Positions 10,302-20,853 are shown, counted from the first letter of the stretch. The stretch is DNA of 64,000 nucleotides from CALKWS01 sp051020515 (GCF_051020515.1 NZ_CP194857.1:3596001-3660000); one strand, 5' to 3'. Translations and numbers: made by a program. The notes: generated by a model from the sequence alone, not told the origin.

Positions 10302-10323
10302 ACCGCACCGCAGGCGCGCGGGT

Positions 10324-10352
10324 GTAGGCTAACTACCGCTTGTAGTACTACA
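10324..10352 (+). promoter_or_regulatory. cydA promoter region with 12-bp perfect palindrome
   Basis: The 73-base gap in front of cydA contains a -10-like TAGGCT at 10325-10330 inside a small inverted repeat (GTAG-N5-CTAC). Just downstream is the perfect palindrome TGTAGTACTACA at 10341-10352, placed at or just after the expected transcription start and 22 bases before the cydA ATG. A repressor bound there would block transcription. The half-site TACTACA/TGTAGTA resembles BlaI/CopY-type operators, an inference only. Confidence 0.5.
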
Positions 10353-10374
10353 CCCCTCGTTCTGCGGGAGCGTC

Positions 10375-11843
10375 ATGGAAGCGTTGGAACTGGCCCGGTG
10401 GCAGTTCGGCATCACCACGGTCTACCACTACTTCTTCGTGCCGATCACGATCGGGCTGTCCCTGCTGGTGGCCATCATGCAGACCTGCTGGTTGCGCACC
10501 CGCGATACGCAGTGGCTGCGGCTGACCAAATTCTTCGGCAAACTCTTCACGATCAACTTCATCCTCGGACTGGTCACCGGCATCGTGCAGGAGTTCCAGT
10601 TCGGGATGAACTGGTCGGACTACTCCCGGTTCGTCGGCGACATCTTCGGCGCACCCCTGGCGATCGAGGCCCTGCTGGCGTTCTTCCTGGAGTCGACCTT
10701 CCTGGGCCTGTGGATCTTCGGCTGGGGCCGGATCCCGGAGAAGCTCCACGCGGCCAGTATGTGGATCATCCATATCGGCACCATGCTGTCGGCCTACTTC
10801 ATCCTGTCCGCGAACTCCTTCATGCAGAACCCGGTCGGGTACCACATCAACGAAGAGAACGGCCGAGCCGAACTCACCGACTTCCTCGCCGTGCTCACCA
10901 ACAAGGTGCAACTGGCGGCCTTCCCGCACGTGCTCACCGCGGCCTGGATGACCGGCGGGGCGTTCGTGCTGGCCTTCACGCTGTGGCACCTATGGCGCAG
11001 CACCGACCAGACGCCCGCGGCGGACAAGCCGATGTATCGCAAGGGCGCCAAACTGGGCGCCTGGGCGCTGCTGATCTCCGGGGCGCTGGTGATCGTCACC
11101 GGTGACGTGCAGGGCAAGGTCATGTACGACGTGCAGCCGATGAAGATGGCCGCCGCCGAGGGCCAGTACCACGACGTCCCGGAGGGAGTGGGCGCCCCCT
11201 TCTCCATCATCACCGTGGGCACCCTGGACGGTCGGGAGGAGATCTGGGCGTTGACCGTCCCCAAGTTGCAGTCCTACCTGGCCACCGGGTCACTGACCGG
11301 TGCCGTGGAGGGTATCAACCACATTCAACAGCGCTACGAGATGACCTACTCCGGCCACGAACTGACCGAGGCGGATGACTACCGCCGATCATCCCGGTGA
11401 CGTACTGGAGCTTCCGCCTCATGATGGGACTCGGCTTCGCCGGAATGGCGGTGGCCGCGGCGGTGCTCTGGCGGTTGCGGGGCCGGGGCTCGGAGCACGA
11501 TGAGGACCGGGTCAGCCACCGGTACTGGCTCTGGGCGGCGGCGACGGTGCTGTTCATGCCGTTACTGGCCAACAGTTTCGGGTGGATCTTCACCGAGATG
11601 GGCCGCCAGCCCTGGTTGGTGATGGGCCTGATGACCACTCGCACCGGCGTCTCCCCGGGTGTGACCACCTTCGAGGTGGCCACCTCCCTGGCGGTCTTCA
11701 CCCTGCTCTACGGGGCCCTGGCGGTGGTGATGGTGAAGCTGAGCCTGCGCTACGGCCGGGCCGGCGCCGAACACGTACCCGAGGACGCCTCCTTCGACCC
11801 GGGCGAGCGGTCCGACGACGACGAATTCGTCTTCACCTACTGA
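10375..11843 (+). CDS. cydA: Cytochrome bd oxidase subunit I (frameshifted)
   Basis: Main haem subunit of the high-affinity quinol oxidase. The N-terminus (ARWQFGITTVYHYFFVPITIGLS) holds the haem b595 histidine region, followed by the long quinol-binding loop and the C-terminal membrane helices. About 489 residues after correction, normal for the family. A base is missing at about 11386: CGCCG should read CGCCCG, which restores ADDYRPIIPVTYWSF. Without it translation stops at 11400, and an in-frame GTG at 11397 would begin the second part. Both halves are otherwise well conserved, so an error in a C-run is likely. Confidence 0.93.
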
Positions 11844-11869
11844 GCGGCGCGGAAGGACTACGACTGATC

Positions 11870-12952
11870 ATGGAACTGACCACCATCTGGTTCGTCCTCA
11901 TCGCGGTGCTGTGGGTGGGCTACTTCGTGCTCGAGGGGTTCGACTTCGGCGTCGGCATGCTCCTGCCGGTGCTCGGCCGGGACGATGTCCGCACCGACAG
12001 CCTCGACGTGAAGCCCGAGAGCGGCGAGACCCGGCGGCGTCAGATGCTCTCCTCGATCGGCCCGGTATGGGACGGCAACGAGGTGTGGCTGCTGACCGCC
12101 GGCGGGGCGACCTTCGCGGCGTTCCCGCACTGGTACGCCACCTTGTTCTCCGGTTTCTACCTGCCACTGCTGTTGATCCTGGTGGCGCTGATCGTCCGCG
12201 GTGTGGGGCTGGAGTACCGCGGCAAGGTTGACTCGGCGCTGTGGCGGGCCCGGATGGATGTGATGATCGTCGTCGGCTCGCTGCTTCCCGCGGTGTTGTG
12301 GGGGGTGGCGTTCACCAACATCGTCCGGGGGGTTCCCATCGATGCCGACATGGAGTACGTCGGCGGGTTCTGGGCCCTGCTGAATCCGGTGGCCCTGCTC
12401 GGCGGGTTGGTCACGCTGGCGCTGTTCCTGGTCCACGGCGCCTTCTTCATCGCGTTGAAGACCGATGGGCGGCTACGTCACGACGCGCGCGCCCTCGGCC
12501 TCAGACTCGGGGGTGGTGCCGCGGCGTTGGCCGTGGTCTGGTTGGTTCTCATGCAGTCCGGGACCGGCACGGCGTTGTCCTGGGCGATGGCGATGGCTGC
12601 GGCCGTGGTCTTCCTCGGCGGCCTCGTGATGGCCCGGCGGGGCCGGGAGGGGTGGGCCTTCACCGGCACGTTCGTGACGCTCGGGCTGGCAGTGGCCTCC
12701 CTGTTCGTCGCGCTCTTCCCCGACGTGATGCCCTCCACGCTTGATCCCGCGAACTCCTTGACGGTGCACAACGCGGCATCCTCGGAGAAGACCCTGGGCA
12801 TCATGACCTGGGTCGCGGTGATCTTCATGCCGATCGTGCTGGCCTATCAGGCATGGTCCTACTGGATCTTCCGCAAACGGGTCTCCGGGCACCACATCCC
12901 CACCGGTGTGCATATCGCCGCGGTGACCGAGGAGAGCACCACGCAGCGATGA
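11870..12952 (+). CDS. cydB: Cytochrome bd oxidase subunit II
   Basis: A 360-residue membrane protein with eight to nine hydrophobic segments, partner of CydA. The N-terminus (TTIWFVLIAVLWVGYFVLEGFDFGVGML) and GPVWDGNEVWLLTAGGATFAAFP are the standard CydB signatures. GGAAGG at 11851-11856 precedes the ATG at 11870. The stop overlaps the cydDC start (ATGA). No break is seen. Confidence 0.96.
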   Translation: MELTTIWFVLIAVLWVGYFVLEGFDFGVGMLLPVLGRDDVRTDSLDVKPESGETRRRQMLSSIGPVWDGNEVWLLTAGGATFAAFPHWYATLFSGFYLPLLLILVALIVRGVGLEYRGKVDSALWRARMDVMIVVGSLLPAVLWGVAFTNIVRGVPIDADMEYVGGFWALLNPVALLGGLVTLALFLVHGAFFIALKTDGRLRHDARALGLRLGGGAAALAVVWLVLMQSGTGTALSWAMAMAAAVVFLGGLVMARRGREGWAFTGTFVTLGLAVASLFVALFPDVMPSTLDPANSLTVHNAASSEKTLGIMTWVAVIFMPIVLAYQAWSYWIFRKRVSGHHIPTGVHIAAVTEESTTQR

Positions 12953-15900
12953 AACCGTTCGACCCTGGTCTGCTGCGTGACCTGCCGGCTATCCGAGGGC
13001 CGGTCGGGTTGCTCGGCGTACTCGGCGTCGTCTCCGGGGTCGCTGCGATCGCACAGGCGGTGCTGGTGGCCGTCGCGGTGGCCAGGGTGGTCACCGGCAC
13101 GCCCTGGGGCTGGGTGCTGGGGGCGGTGGTGGGCCTGATCGTCCTGCGCGGACTGCTCACTGCCGCGGCCGAGTACGTCGCCCGGGTCACGGGGCAGAAG
13201 GTGGCCGGGATCGTGCGTCTCACCGTGCTGCGGCACTGGTTGACCCATCCGGCGGAGCAGCGCCCCGGCGACGATGAGGCGGTGACCCGCGCCGGGGAGG
13301 GCGTGACGACGATCGAGCCGTACATCTCTCGGTACCTACCGGCGCTGGTGACCGGTGTGGTGGTGCCGGTCCTGGCGGTGGCGACACTGCTGTGGGTGGA
13401 CTTCTGGAGCGCCCTCATCGTGCTGCTCACGCTGCCCCTGCTGCCGGTCTTCGCGGCACTGATCGGTCAGCACACCGCGGCCGAAACCGAACGACGCTGG
13501 GCGGCGATGGAGTTGCTGTCCGGCCACTTCCTGGATGTGGTCAAGGGCCTACCCACCCTGGTCACCTACGGGCGGGCCCGCGCCCAGGTGGGCGTCGTCG
13601 GCCGTGTCGGTGAGCGCCACCGCCGGGCCACCGGGAAGACGCTGCGCACCGCGTTCATGACCACCACCGCCCTGGAACTGTTGGCAACCATCTCGGTGGC
13701 GCTGGTGGCGGTGGCGGTCGGGCTGCGCCTGGCCTACGGAGCGATGGACCTGCAGGTCGGCCTGATGGCGATCCTGCTGGCGCCGGAGGCCTATTGGCCG
13801 ATCCGTCGCGTCGGTGCGGAGTTCCACAACGCCGCCGACGGCGCCACCACCCTGGACCGGTTGCGCGGGAGTTTGCGCACGAACCGACCGCACCGGGGCG
13901 GGTCGCCGGTACCGCAGGTGGGGCCCGCATCCACAGCCACAGTCGGGCTCAGCCACGTCAGTTACGCCCACCCGGGTCGCACCCGAACGCTCGTCGACGT
14001 CACCCTGAACACCCCGGCCGGCCCCGGCCTGACCGTACTGACCGGCCCATCCGGTGCCGGCAAGACCACCGTCCTGGAACTCATCGCCGGGCTGCGGGAA
14101 CCCGCCGGCGGCGCCGTGCGCGGCGGTGATGTGCACCTTGCCGCGCAACGTCCGGTGATCCTGCCGGGCACGGTCCGGGACAACCTGGCCCTCGCCGGTG
14201 CGAGACCGGACGAGGCACGCGTCGCTGCCCTGGACCGAGTCGGTCTGTGGCCTGCGCTACGTGACCGGGACGGTCTGGACACCGACCTGGGCGACGACGG
14301 GTTCGGCCTGTCCGCCGGACAGTTGGCACGCCTCGCCCTGGCGCGTGCGCTGCTGAGCGAGGCCGACCTGGTGCTCCTGGACGAGCCCACGGCCAATGTG
14401 GCCGCGGCTGCGTTGCCGGCGCTGCATGAGGCGATCACCGAACTGGCCAGCACCCGGCGAGTCATCGTGGTCACCCATGATGAGGACCTGGCCGGGCTCG
14501 CCGACCAGCGCTGGCGGATCGATCCTGCCCCTCATCCGGCCCCGCCGACGACGCCGGCCCGGCCCGTGACCGAAGCCGATCCTGGAGCAGACGCGGAGGG
14601 CGCGCGGGCCGCTACCCCGCGCCCCGGGCAGGTCGCCCCGATCGTCACCCCGGACGGCCGGCGCGGCCTGATCCTGGCCTGCGTCCTGGGTGGACTCGCC
14701 CTGACGGCCGGGATCGCCCTGACTGCCACGTCCGGGTGGCTGATCGTGCAGGCCTCCACCCAGCCGGTGATCCTGACGTTGCTGGTCGCGATCGTGGGGG
14801 TGCGCGCCTTCGGCCTGGCTCGTCCGGTGTTGCGCTACGCCGAGCGCATCGTCTCCCACGACGTGGCCCTGGAGGACCTGGCAACCCGCCGGGCGGACGT
14901 CTTCGCCCGGCTGATCCCGCTCACCCCGGCCCGGTTGGGCCGGCGCAGCCGCGGCCAGTTGCTCACCGCGCTCGTCCGGGACCTGGACGACGTGGTCGAT
15001 GACCAGATCCGGGTCACCGTGCCCGGGTGGTCGGTCGCCATCGCCTCGGTGATCGGTAGCGGCATCGCGCTCTTCCACTCACCGACCGCAGCCGGGGCGG
15101 TGCTGGCCGGGTCCGCGCTCGTGGGGATGATCGGGTGGCTTGCCACCCGCACCGAACTGACCGCCCAGCACCAGGCGGTCACGACCCGGGGTGAACTGCA
15201 GCATCGCACGACCGCGGTGGCCGGGCGGATGCTTGCGGTCCAGGCGGCCAGCGGCATCCGGCGCCTGCGCCATGACACCTCAGCGTTGCTGGCCCCGGTG
15301 GCCCTGTCCCAGCGTGCGCACCAGCGTGCCGAGCGCCGCCTCATCGGGGTGCGCGCGGGTGCCCTGGCCGCAGTCTGGCTCACGCTCGCGGGCACGGCCG
15401 CGGTCGTCCTGATGCTGGCGTGGCAGGCGCACTCGGTCGGGTCACTGTCGGCTCCCTACGCCGCGTTGCTGGCACTGCTGCCGATGGCCCTTGCCGACGT
15501 GTGGGGGGAGGTGCCGGACATCGCCGGTGCCCGGGCCCGGGCGCGCGCCGCCGCGAGCCGGGTCTCGGCGCTCCTGGACTCCGAGCCCGCCGTCGCCGAT
15601 ACCGGTGAGAGGCCGGTGCCCGGCGACCAGCGCCACGGCCCGGACCTGGCGTTGGACCGCCTCAGCGCGCGGTGGTCCACCGATCCCTTCCGGCCACCCG
15701 CGCTGACCGGACTGGACCTGGACCTGCCCCCGGGCGCCCGGGTCCAACTAACCGGGGCGAACGGGTCCGGTAAGTCCACCGCTCTGGCTGTGCTGGCTCG
15801 CCACCTCGATCCATTCGCAGGCCGGTACCTGCTCGGTACGGCGAGCACCACCGACCTGCAGACCGAGCAAGTGCGGGTGCTGCTCGCCGTTGTCGACGAC

Positions 15901-16329
15901 GAGCCGCATGCCTTCGCCGGGCCGCTCCGGGCGAACCTGGGCCTGGCCCGACCCGATGCCGATGACGAGGAGCTGGTCGCCGCGCTCGCGGCTGCGCAAC
16001 TGAGTGACTGGTACGCCACGCTCCCCCACGGGTTGGACACCACCATCGGCGGCCTCTCCGGTGGCGAGCGTGCGCGCCTGGCCCTGGCCCGTGCCGTGCT
16101 GTCCCGGCGCCCGGTGGTGCTGCTGGATGAGCCGGCCGCTCACCTGGATGAGTTCACCGCGCAGACCACGCTGCGCACCGTGCTGGAGGCCCTGATGCCC
16201 GGGACCACGATCGTGCTGGTCAGCCACCGCAGGGTGCCCGGCGCGCACTTCGATGAGGTGGCCCTGGGCGGCGCTGGATCCGGGACCGGTGGCACGCAGG
16301 CGGCGACGTTGGCTGGAACCAGCGGTTGA
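12949..16329 (+). CDS. cydDC: Fused CydD-CydC ABC exporter for bd oxidase assembly
   Basis: One 1126-residue protein contains two complete half-transporters. The first (about 1-545) has a membrane domain and an ATPase with Walker A at 365-374 (TGPSGAGKTT), signature LSAGQ and Walker B VLLDEP. The second (about 560-1126) repeats this with Walker A at 935-944 (TGANGSGKST), signature LSGGE and VLLDEP. In E. coli CydD and CydC are separate and export cysteine/glutathione, needed to assemble cytochrome bd; the fused form is common in actinobacteria. It overlaps cydB by four bases. A linker rich in Pro, Ala and Asp lies near 525-560. Confidence 0.93.
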   Translation: MKPFDPGLLRDLPAIRGPVGLLGVLGVVSGVAAIAQAVLVAVAVARVVTGTPWGWVLGAVVGLIVLRGLLTAAAEYVARVTGQKVAGIVRLTVLRHWLTHPAEQRPGDDEAVTRAGEGVTTIEPYISRYLPALVTGVVVPVLAVATLLWVDFWSALIVLLTLPLLPVFAALIGQHTAAETERRWAAMELLSGHFLDVVKGLPTLVTYGRARAQVGVVGRVGERHRRATGKTLRTAFMTTTALELLATISVALVAVAVGLRLAYGAMDLQVGLMAILLAPEAYWPIRRVGAEFHNAADGATTLDRLRGSLRTNRPHRGGSPVPQVGPASTATVGLSHVSYAHPGRTRTLVDVTLNTPAGPGLTVLTGPSGAGKTTVLELIAGLREPAGGAVRGGDVHLAAQRPVILPGTVRDNLALAGARPDEARVAALDRVGLWPALRDRDGLDTDLGDDGFGLSAGQLARLALARALLSEADLVLLDEPTANVAAAALPALHEAITELASTRRVIVVTHDEDLAGLADQRWRIDPAPHPAPPTTPARPVTEADPGADAEGARAATPRPGQVAPIVTPDGRRGLILACVLGGLALTAGIALTATSGWLIVQASTQPVILTLLVAIVGVRAFGLARPVLRYAERIVSHDVALEDLATRRADVFARLIPLTPARLGRRSRGQLLTALVRDLDDVVDDQIRVTVPGWSVAIASVIGSGIALFHSPTAAGAVLAGSALVGMIGWLATRTELTAQHQAVTTRGELQHRTTAVAGRMLAVQAASGIRRLRHDTSALLAPVALSQRAHQRAERRLIGVRAGALAAVWLTLAGTAAVVLMLAWQAHSVGSLSAPYAALLALLPMALADVWGEVPDIAGARARARAAASRVSALLDSEPAVADTGERPVPGDQRHGPDLALDRLSARWSTDPFRPPALTGLDLDLPPGARVQLTGANGSGKSTALAVLARHLDPFAGRYLLGTASTTDLQTEQVRVLLAVVDDEPHAFAGPLRANLGLARPDADDEELVAALAAAQLSDWYATLPHGLDTTIGGLSGGERARLALARAVLSRRPVVLLDEPAAHLDEFTAQTTLRTVLEALMPGTTIVLVSHRRVPGAHFDEVALGGAGSGTGGTQAATLAGTSG

Positions 16330-16356
16330 AGAAGGCCGGCGGTCATACTGGGCTGC

Positions 16357-17166
16357 ATGGGTGAACTCACCGGAGCCGGCTACGTCGAGGTCGACCGCGA
16401 GGCGGCAGCACACGCCAACCGGGACTGGTGGAGTGCCGTGGCCGATGACTATCTGGGCGAGCACGGCCCTTTCCTCGGCGACGCCGACTTCTGCTGGTGC
16501 CCGGAGGGCCTGCGCGAGAGCGAGGCGCGGCTCCTCGGTCCGTTGGAGCGGCTGCGCTCCGAGGATGTGCTCGAGGTCGGCGCCGGGGCGGCGCAGTGCT
16601 CCCGGTGGCTGCGCGGCCAGGGAGTCAACGCCATCGCCACCGACGTGGCGCCGGGGATGATCGCCGCCGCCGCAGACCTGGACCGACGCACCGGGATCGC
16701 CGTGCCGGCGCTGGTGGCCGACGCTCGCGCGTTGCCGTTCGGCGACGACTCCTTCGACGTGGTCTTCACCGCCTTCGGTGCCATCCCGTTCCTGGCCGAT
16801 GCCGACCGGGTGCACACCGAGGTGGCCCGGGTACTGCGCCCCGGTGGCCGGTGGGTGTTCTCCGTGACCCACCCGATCCGTTGGGCCTTCCCCGATGACC
16901 CCACGAGGCACGGCATGTCGGTGGTGCGCTCCTACTTCGACCGGACCCCCTATGTCGAGACCGGACCCGACGGGGAGGTGCTCTACAGCGAGTTTCACCG
17001 CACCCTGGGCGATCACGTCGGCGACCTGGTCGGCGCCGGGCTGCAGGTGACCGGTCTGGTCGAACCCGAGTGGCCGCCGGGCAACACCAACATCTGGGGC
17101 GGATGGGGGCCCGAGCTCGGGGCCTTCCTCCCCGGAACCGCGATCTTCGCCACCACCCTGCGATGA
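16357..17166 (+). CDS. SAM-dependent class I methyltransferase
   Basis: A 269-residue soluble protein with the Rossmann methyltransferase signatures: motif I VLEVGAGAAQCSRWL near residue 72, the acidic motif ATDVAPGM near 95, and motif IV SFDVVFTAFGAIPF near 130, then the post-motif VLRPGGRWVFSVTHP. It resembles methyltransferase domain 11 proteins found next to actinobacterial housekeeping genes. The substrate is unknown. It lies 27 bases after cydDC on the same strand. A CATACT-like -10 lies 7 bases before the ATG, but its spacing from TTGAAG is poor, so both readthrough and an own leaderless promoter are possible. Confidence 0.8.
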   Translation: MGELTGAGYVEVDREAAAHANRDWWSAVADDYLGEHGPFLGDADFCWCPEGLRESEARLLGPLERLRSEDVLEVGAGAAQCSRWLRGQGVNAIATDVAPGMIAAAADLDRRTGIAVPALVADARALPFGDDSFDVVFTAFGAIPFLADADRVHTEVARVLRPGGRWVFSVTHPIRWAFPDDPTRHGMSVVRSYFDRTPYVETGPDGEVLYSEFHRTLGDHVGDLVGAGLQVTGLVEPEWPPGNTNIWGGWGPELGAFLPGTAIFATTLR

Positions 17167-17198
17167 GTGGTCCCATCGGCGGGCGGCGGAAAATGAGG

Positions 17199-17226
17199 GT
17201 GACATTCCGCCGGCGGCTCGTACCGT
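17199..17226 (+). promoter_or_regulatory. Leaderless promoter of the acetyltransferase gene
   Basis: GTGACA (17199-17204), a 16-base spacer and TACCGT (17221-17226) fit a sigma-70-type promoter. The ATG at 17233 begins seven bases after the -10, so transcription would begin at the start codon and no ribosome site is seen. Confidence 0.5.
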
Positions 17227-17232
17227 ACTTCC

Positions 17233-17691
17233 ATGGCTTCCACGACATTCATTCCCGTCGGATTCAACCCCCCAACTTCCCTGGTCACCGACCAGTTCCG
17301 GCTCGAGCCCCTGGGCCCCCAGCACAACGATGCCGACCTGGCGGCATGGACATCGAGCGTGGAGCACATCCGGAACACCCCGGGCTACCCCGATGGCCGC
17401 TGGCCTCCGCATGAGGGGATGTCACCCGAGGACAATCTTCGGGATCTGCAACGCCACGCGGACGACTTCGCCGCCGGAAAGGGATTCACTTTCACGGTCC
17501 TGGACCCAGCAGGCGGCGACGTCATCGGCTGCGTGTACCTCTACCCCGCCGCCTCGCCGGACTACGACGTCGACGTCCAGTCGTGGGTGCGGGCCGACCG
17601 CGCCGATCTGGACACGCCGTTGGCCGACGCCTTGCACTCCTGGCTCCGCGCGGCCTGGCCCTGGCAGCGGCTGCACCGCTTCGGGCGCTGA
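17233..17691 (+). CDS. GNAT-family N-acetyltransferase
   Basis: A 152-residue protein of the acetyltransferase fold, with the conserved segment FTFTVLDPAGGDVIGCVYLYP at residues 79-99 and a following strand (DVDVQSWVRADRADLDTPL) typical of an actinobacterial GNAT subfamily. The usual R/Q-x-x-G-x-G/A acetyl-CoA loop is poorly conserved, so activity is uncertain. It stands alone, transcribed toward polA, whose 3' end lies 44 bases away. Substrate unknown. Confidence 0.7.
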   Translation: MASTTFIPVGFNPPTSLVTDQFRLEPLGPQHNDADLAAWTSSVEHIRNTPGYPDGRWPPHEGMSPEDNLRDLQRHADDFAAGKGFTFTVLDPAGGDVIGCVYLYPAASPDYDVDVQSWVRADRADLDTPLADALHSWLRAAWPWQRLHRFGR

Positions 17692-17735
17692 CACCGGCGC
17701 AGGTCACCGGAGCCGGCCCCCGGAGCGGCCGATGC

Positions 17736-20395
17736 TCAGTGGCCGGCGGTGCGCCAATCGGTGCCCACGCCCACCGAGACCTCCAGCGGCACCGTCAACT
17801 CGGCGGCACCGGACATCTGCTCGCGCAGGATCTGCTCGACCTCCTCGCGTTCGCCGGCCGCCACCTCCAGGACCAGTTCGTCGTGCACCTGCAGCAGCAT
17901 CCGGGAGGCCAGGCCGCGATCCAGGAGGTCACGCTGCACACCGAGCATGGCCACCTTCATCAGGTCCGCGGCGCTGCCCTGGATGGGGGCGTTCAGGGCC
18001 ATCCGCTCGGCCATCTCCCGGCGCTGGCGGTTGTCGCTGGTCAGGTCCGGCAAGTAGCGGCGCCGGCCCAGGATGGTCTCGGTGAACCCGGTGCTGCGGG
18101 CATCCTCGACCACGCCGGTCAAGTAGTCGCGAACCCCACCGAAGCGTTCGAAGTACTCCTCCATCAGGGCCCGCGCCTCGGCGGTGGCGATCTTGAGCTG
18201 CTTGGACAACCCGAACGCGCTGAGGCCGTAGGCCAGGCCGTAACTCATCGCCTTGACCTTCGCCCGCATCGGGGCACTCACCTGGTCAGGTTCCACCCCG
18301 AACACCCGCGAGCCAACGAAGGAGTGCAGGTCCTCGCCGGTGCGGAACGCCTCGATCAAGCCCTCATCACCGGACAGGTGGGCCATGATCCGCATCTCGA
18401 TCTGGGAGTAGTCGGCGGTGAGCAGGGTCTCGAATCCGTCGCCCACCACGAACGCCTGCCGGATCCGGTGACCCTCCTCGGTGCGGATCGGGATGTTCTG
18501 CAGGTTCGGCTCCGCCGAGGACAACCGGCCCGTGGCCGCGATCGTCTGGGAGTAGGTGGTGTGGATGCGCCCGTCCTCGGCCACGGTGCGCAACAGCCCT
18601 TCGACGGTCTGGCGCAGCCGGATCAGATCCCGGTGGGTGAGCAGGTGCTGCAGGAACGGGTGCTCGGTCTTGACGAACAACTCCGCCAGGGCGTCGGCGT
18701 CGGTGGTGTAACCCGTCTTGGTCTTGCGGGTCTTGGGCATATCGAGTTGGTCGAAGAGGACCTCCTGGAGTTGCTTGGGTGAGGACAGGTTCACCTCCCG
18801 GCCGATCACGTCGTAGGCGCTCTGCGCAGCCTCGCGCACACCGGCGTCGAACTCCGACTCCAGGCCGCGCAGGTAGCCGGAATCGCTGCGATGCCGACCT
18901 TCTCCATCTGTGCCAGCACCTGCGCCACCGGCAGTTCCAGGTCCTGCAGCAACCCCGTCGCCGCCCGGGACTCGACCTCCTCGGCGAGCGCGTCGCCCAG
19001 CGCCCGCACTGCGGCAGCCCGGGTGGCGCTGAGGGTGGCCTCATCGGGGCCGTCCAGATCCAGGGTCTGCTGCCCGTCGGACTCCTCGGTCCGCAGTTCG
19101 CGCTGTAGGTGGCGCACGGTCAGGTCCGCCAGGGCGTAACTACGCTGATCCGGGTAACACAGGTAGGCCGCCAACGCGGTGTCGAATCTGACCCCGGCCA
19201 GCGCCAGCCCCCGCCCGCGCAGCCGGTGCCAGGCACTCTTGGCCTCGTGCATCACCTTGGGTGCGTCCGGATCGGCCAACCAGCGCGCCAGTACCTGCTC
19301 CTGCTCGGGCGCTACGTCGGCGAGGTCCACCTCGATGGCGTTGCCGTCGTCGTCGGCGATCGCCACCGCCCACGCGTCCGCACCGGCCGGCCCTCCGCTG
19401 CCGCGCACATCCAGCCCGAGCGCCTTCCCGGTTCGGGTACCCAACCACTCCCCCAGTGGTTCGGTGGCCAGGGTAACGTCGAAGGCACCGGCGTCGGCTG
19501 ACTCGGCGTCGGTGGGTTCCATCGCGAACAGCCGGTCCCGCAGCACCCGGAACTCCAGGGCATCGAAGACTTGGTGCACCTGTTCCCGCTGGTACGCGCG
19601 CCGGGCCAGATCGTCCAGGGTGTAGGGGAGCTCGAGATCCCGGCGCAGTTCGTTCAGTTCCCGGTTCAGCATGACCTGATCGAGGTGGTCGCGCAGCTTC
19701 TCCCCGACTTTGCCCTTGATCTGCGGGGCCTGGGCGATGATGCCGGCCAGGTCCTCATACGCCCCGATCCACTTCGCGGCGGTCTTGGGGCCGACGCCCG
19801 GAACTCCGGGCAGGTTGTCACTGCTCTCCCCCACCAGGGCGGCCAGGTCGGAGTAGCGGCCCGGGGGCACCCCGTACTTCTCCTGCACCGCCTCCGGGGT
19901 CATCCGCACCAGGTCCGAAACGCCCTTGCGCGGGTACAGCACCGTGGTGGCGCCATCGACGAGTTGGAAGGTGTCCCGATCGCCCGAGCACACCAGCACC
20001 TCCATCCCCGCCCCCTGGGCCCGGGTGGCGTAGGAGGCGAGGATGTCATCAGCCTCGAAACCCTCGATTCCCACCGTCGGCACGGCCAGGGCGGCCAGCA
20101 CCTCCTCGATGAGGGGAATCTGCCCCCTGAACTCATCGGGGGTCTCATCGCGGGTGGCCTTGTAGTCGGGGTAGGTCTCCTTGCGGAACGTGGCGCTGGA
20201 GACGTCGAAGGCGACCACCACGTGCGTGGGGGCCTCATCGCGCAACAGGTTGATCAGCATGGAGGTGAAGCCGTACACCGCATTGGTGGTCTGCCCGGTG
20301 GTGGTGGCGAAGTTCTCCGCCGGGAGGGCGAAGAACGCCCGATAGGCCATCGAGTGGCCATCGATCAACAGGAGCCTGGGTCGCGCGTTTCTCAC
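17736..20395 (-). CDS. polA: DNA polymerase I (frameshifted)
   Basis: Replication and repair polymerase of about 886 residues after correction. The 5'-3' exonuclease domain is at 1-300 (LLLIDGHSMAYRAFFAL; VPGVGPKTAAKWI). The 3'-5' exonuclease-like domain in the middle appears degenerate, as is usual in actinobacteria. The polymerase domain holds DYSQIEMRIMAHLS, the finger helix RAKVKAMSYGLAYG and the palm motif LLQVHDELVLEV. One base is missing at about 18884/18885: restoring it gives VGIAADSGYLRGLESEF. The start is GTG at 20395. polA is a housekeeping gene, so this break is strong evidence of a sequence error rather than decay. Confidence 0.95.
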
Positions 20396-20418
20396 TCACG
20401 CCTGACAGCCTATGACCC

Positions 20419-20853
20419 ATGACCGACACCGACGCGGACAACACCATCTACACGCCCGAGGAACTGGCCCACACGCTGATCGTCCGTCTGGGCATCGAAC
20501 TGGACCAGATCGGTGCCGAGCGCGCCACCGGACGGATGCCGGTTGCGGGCAACACCCAGCCGGCAGGACTCTTGCACGGCGGCGCCAGCGCGGCCCTGGC
20601 CGAGACACTGGCGTCGGTTGCCGCCCACGCCCACGCCACGGCCGGCGCAACGGGCGGCCAGTCCCGCAGCGCCGCAGGGGTGGACCTGAACATCACCCAC
20701 CACCGGGCGGTACGCAGCGGCTGGGTGCACGGGGAGGCCCAGGCGTTGTACCTGGGCGGGCGCACCGCCAGCTACGACGTGGTCATCACCGACGACGACG
20801 GCGCCCGCGTGGCGACCGCGCGCCTGACCTGCCAGCTGATCACCATCCGCTGA
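20419..20853 (+). CDS. PaaI-family hotdog thioesterase
   Basis: A 144-residue single hotdog-fold protein. The segment QPAGLLHGGASAALAETLAS near residues 47-66 is the thioesterase helix signature (HGG with the helix carrying the catalytic acidic residue). It would hydrolyse acyl-CoA thioesters; the substrate is unknown. It is divergent from polA with 23 bases between them. This polA / thioesterase / ANTAR order is common in actinobacteria. Confidence 0.88.
   Translation: MTDTDADNTIYTPEELAHTLIVRLGIELDQIGAERATGRMPVAGNTQPAGLLHGGASAALAETLASVAAHAHATAGATGGQSRSAAGVDLNITHHRAVRSGWVHGEAQALYLGGRTASYDVVITDDDGARVATARLTCQLITIR

Noticed and set aside
15748..17412. Long minus-strand open frame of 554 codons across cydDC and the methyltransferase
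   Set aside because: It spans two well-supported genes and the gap between them in the antisense direction and has no recognisable domain.
17583..18782. Plus-strand open frame of 399 codons opposite polA
   Set aside because: It is an antisense shadow of the polymerase domain; polA motifs are unambiguous on the other strand.
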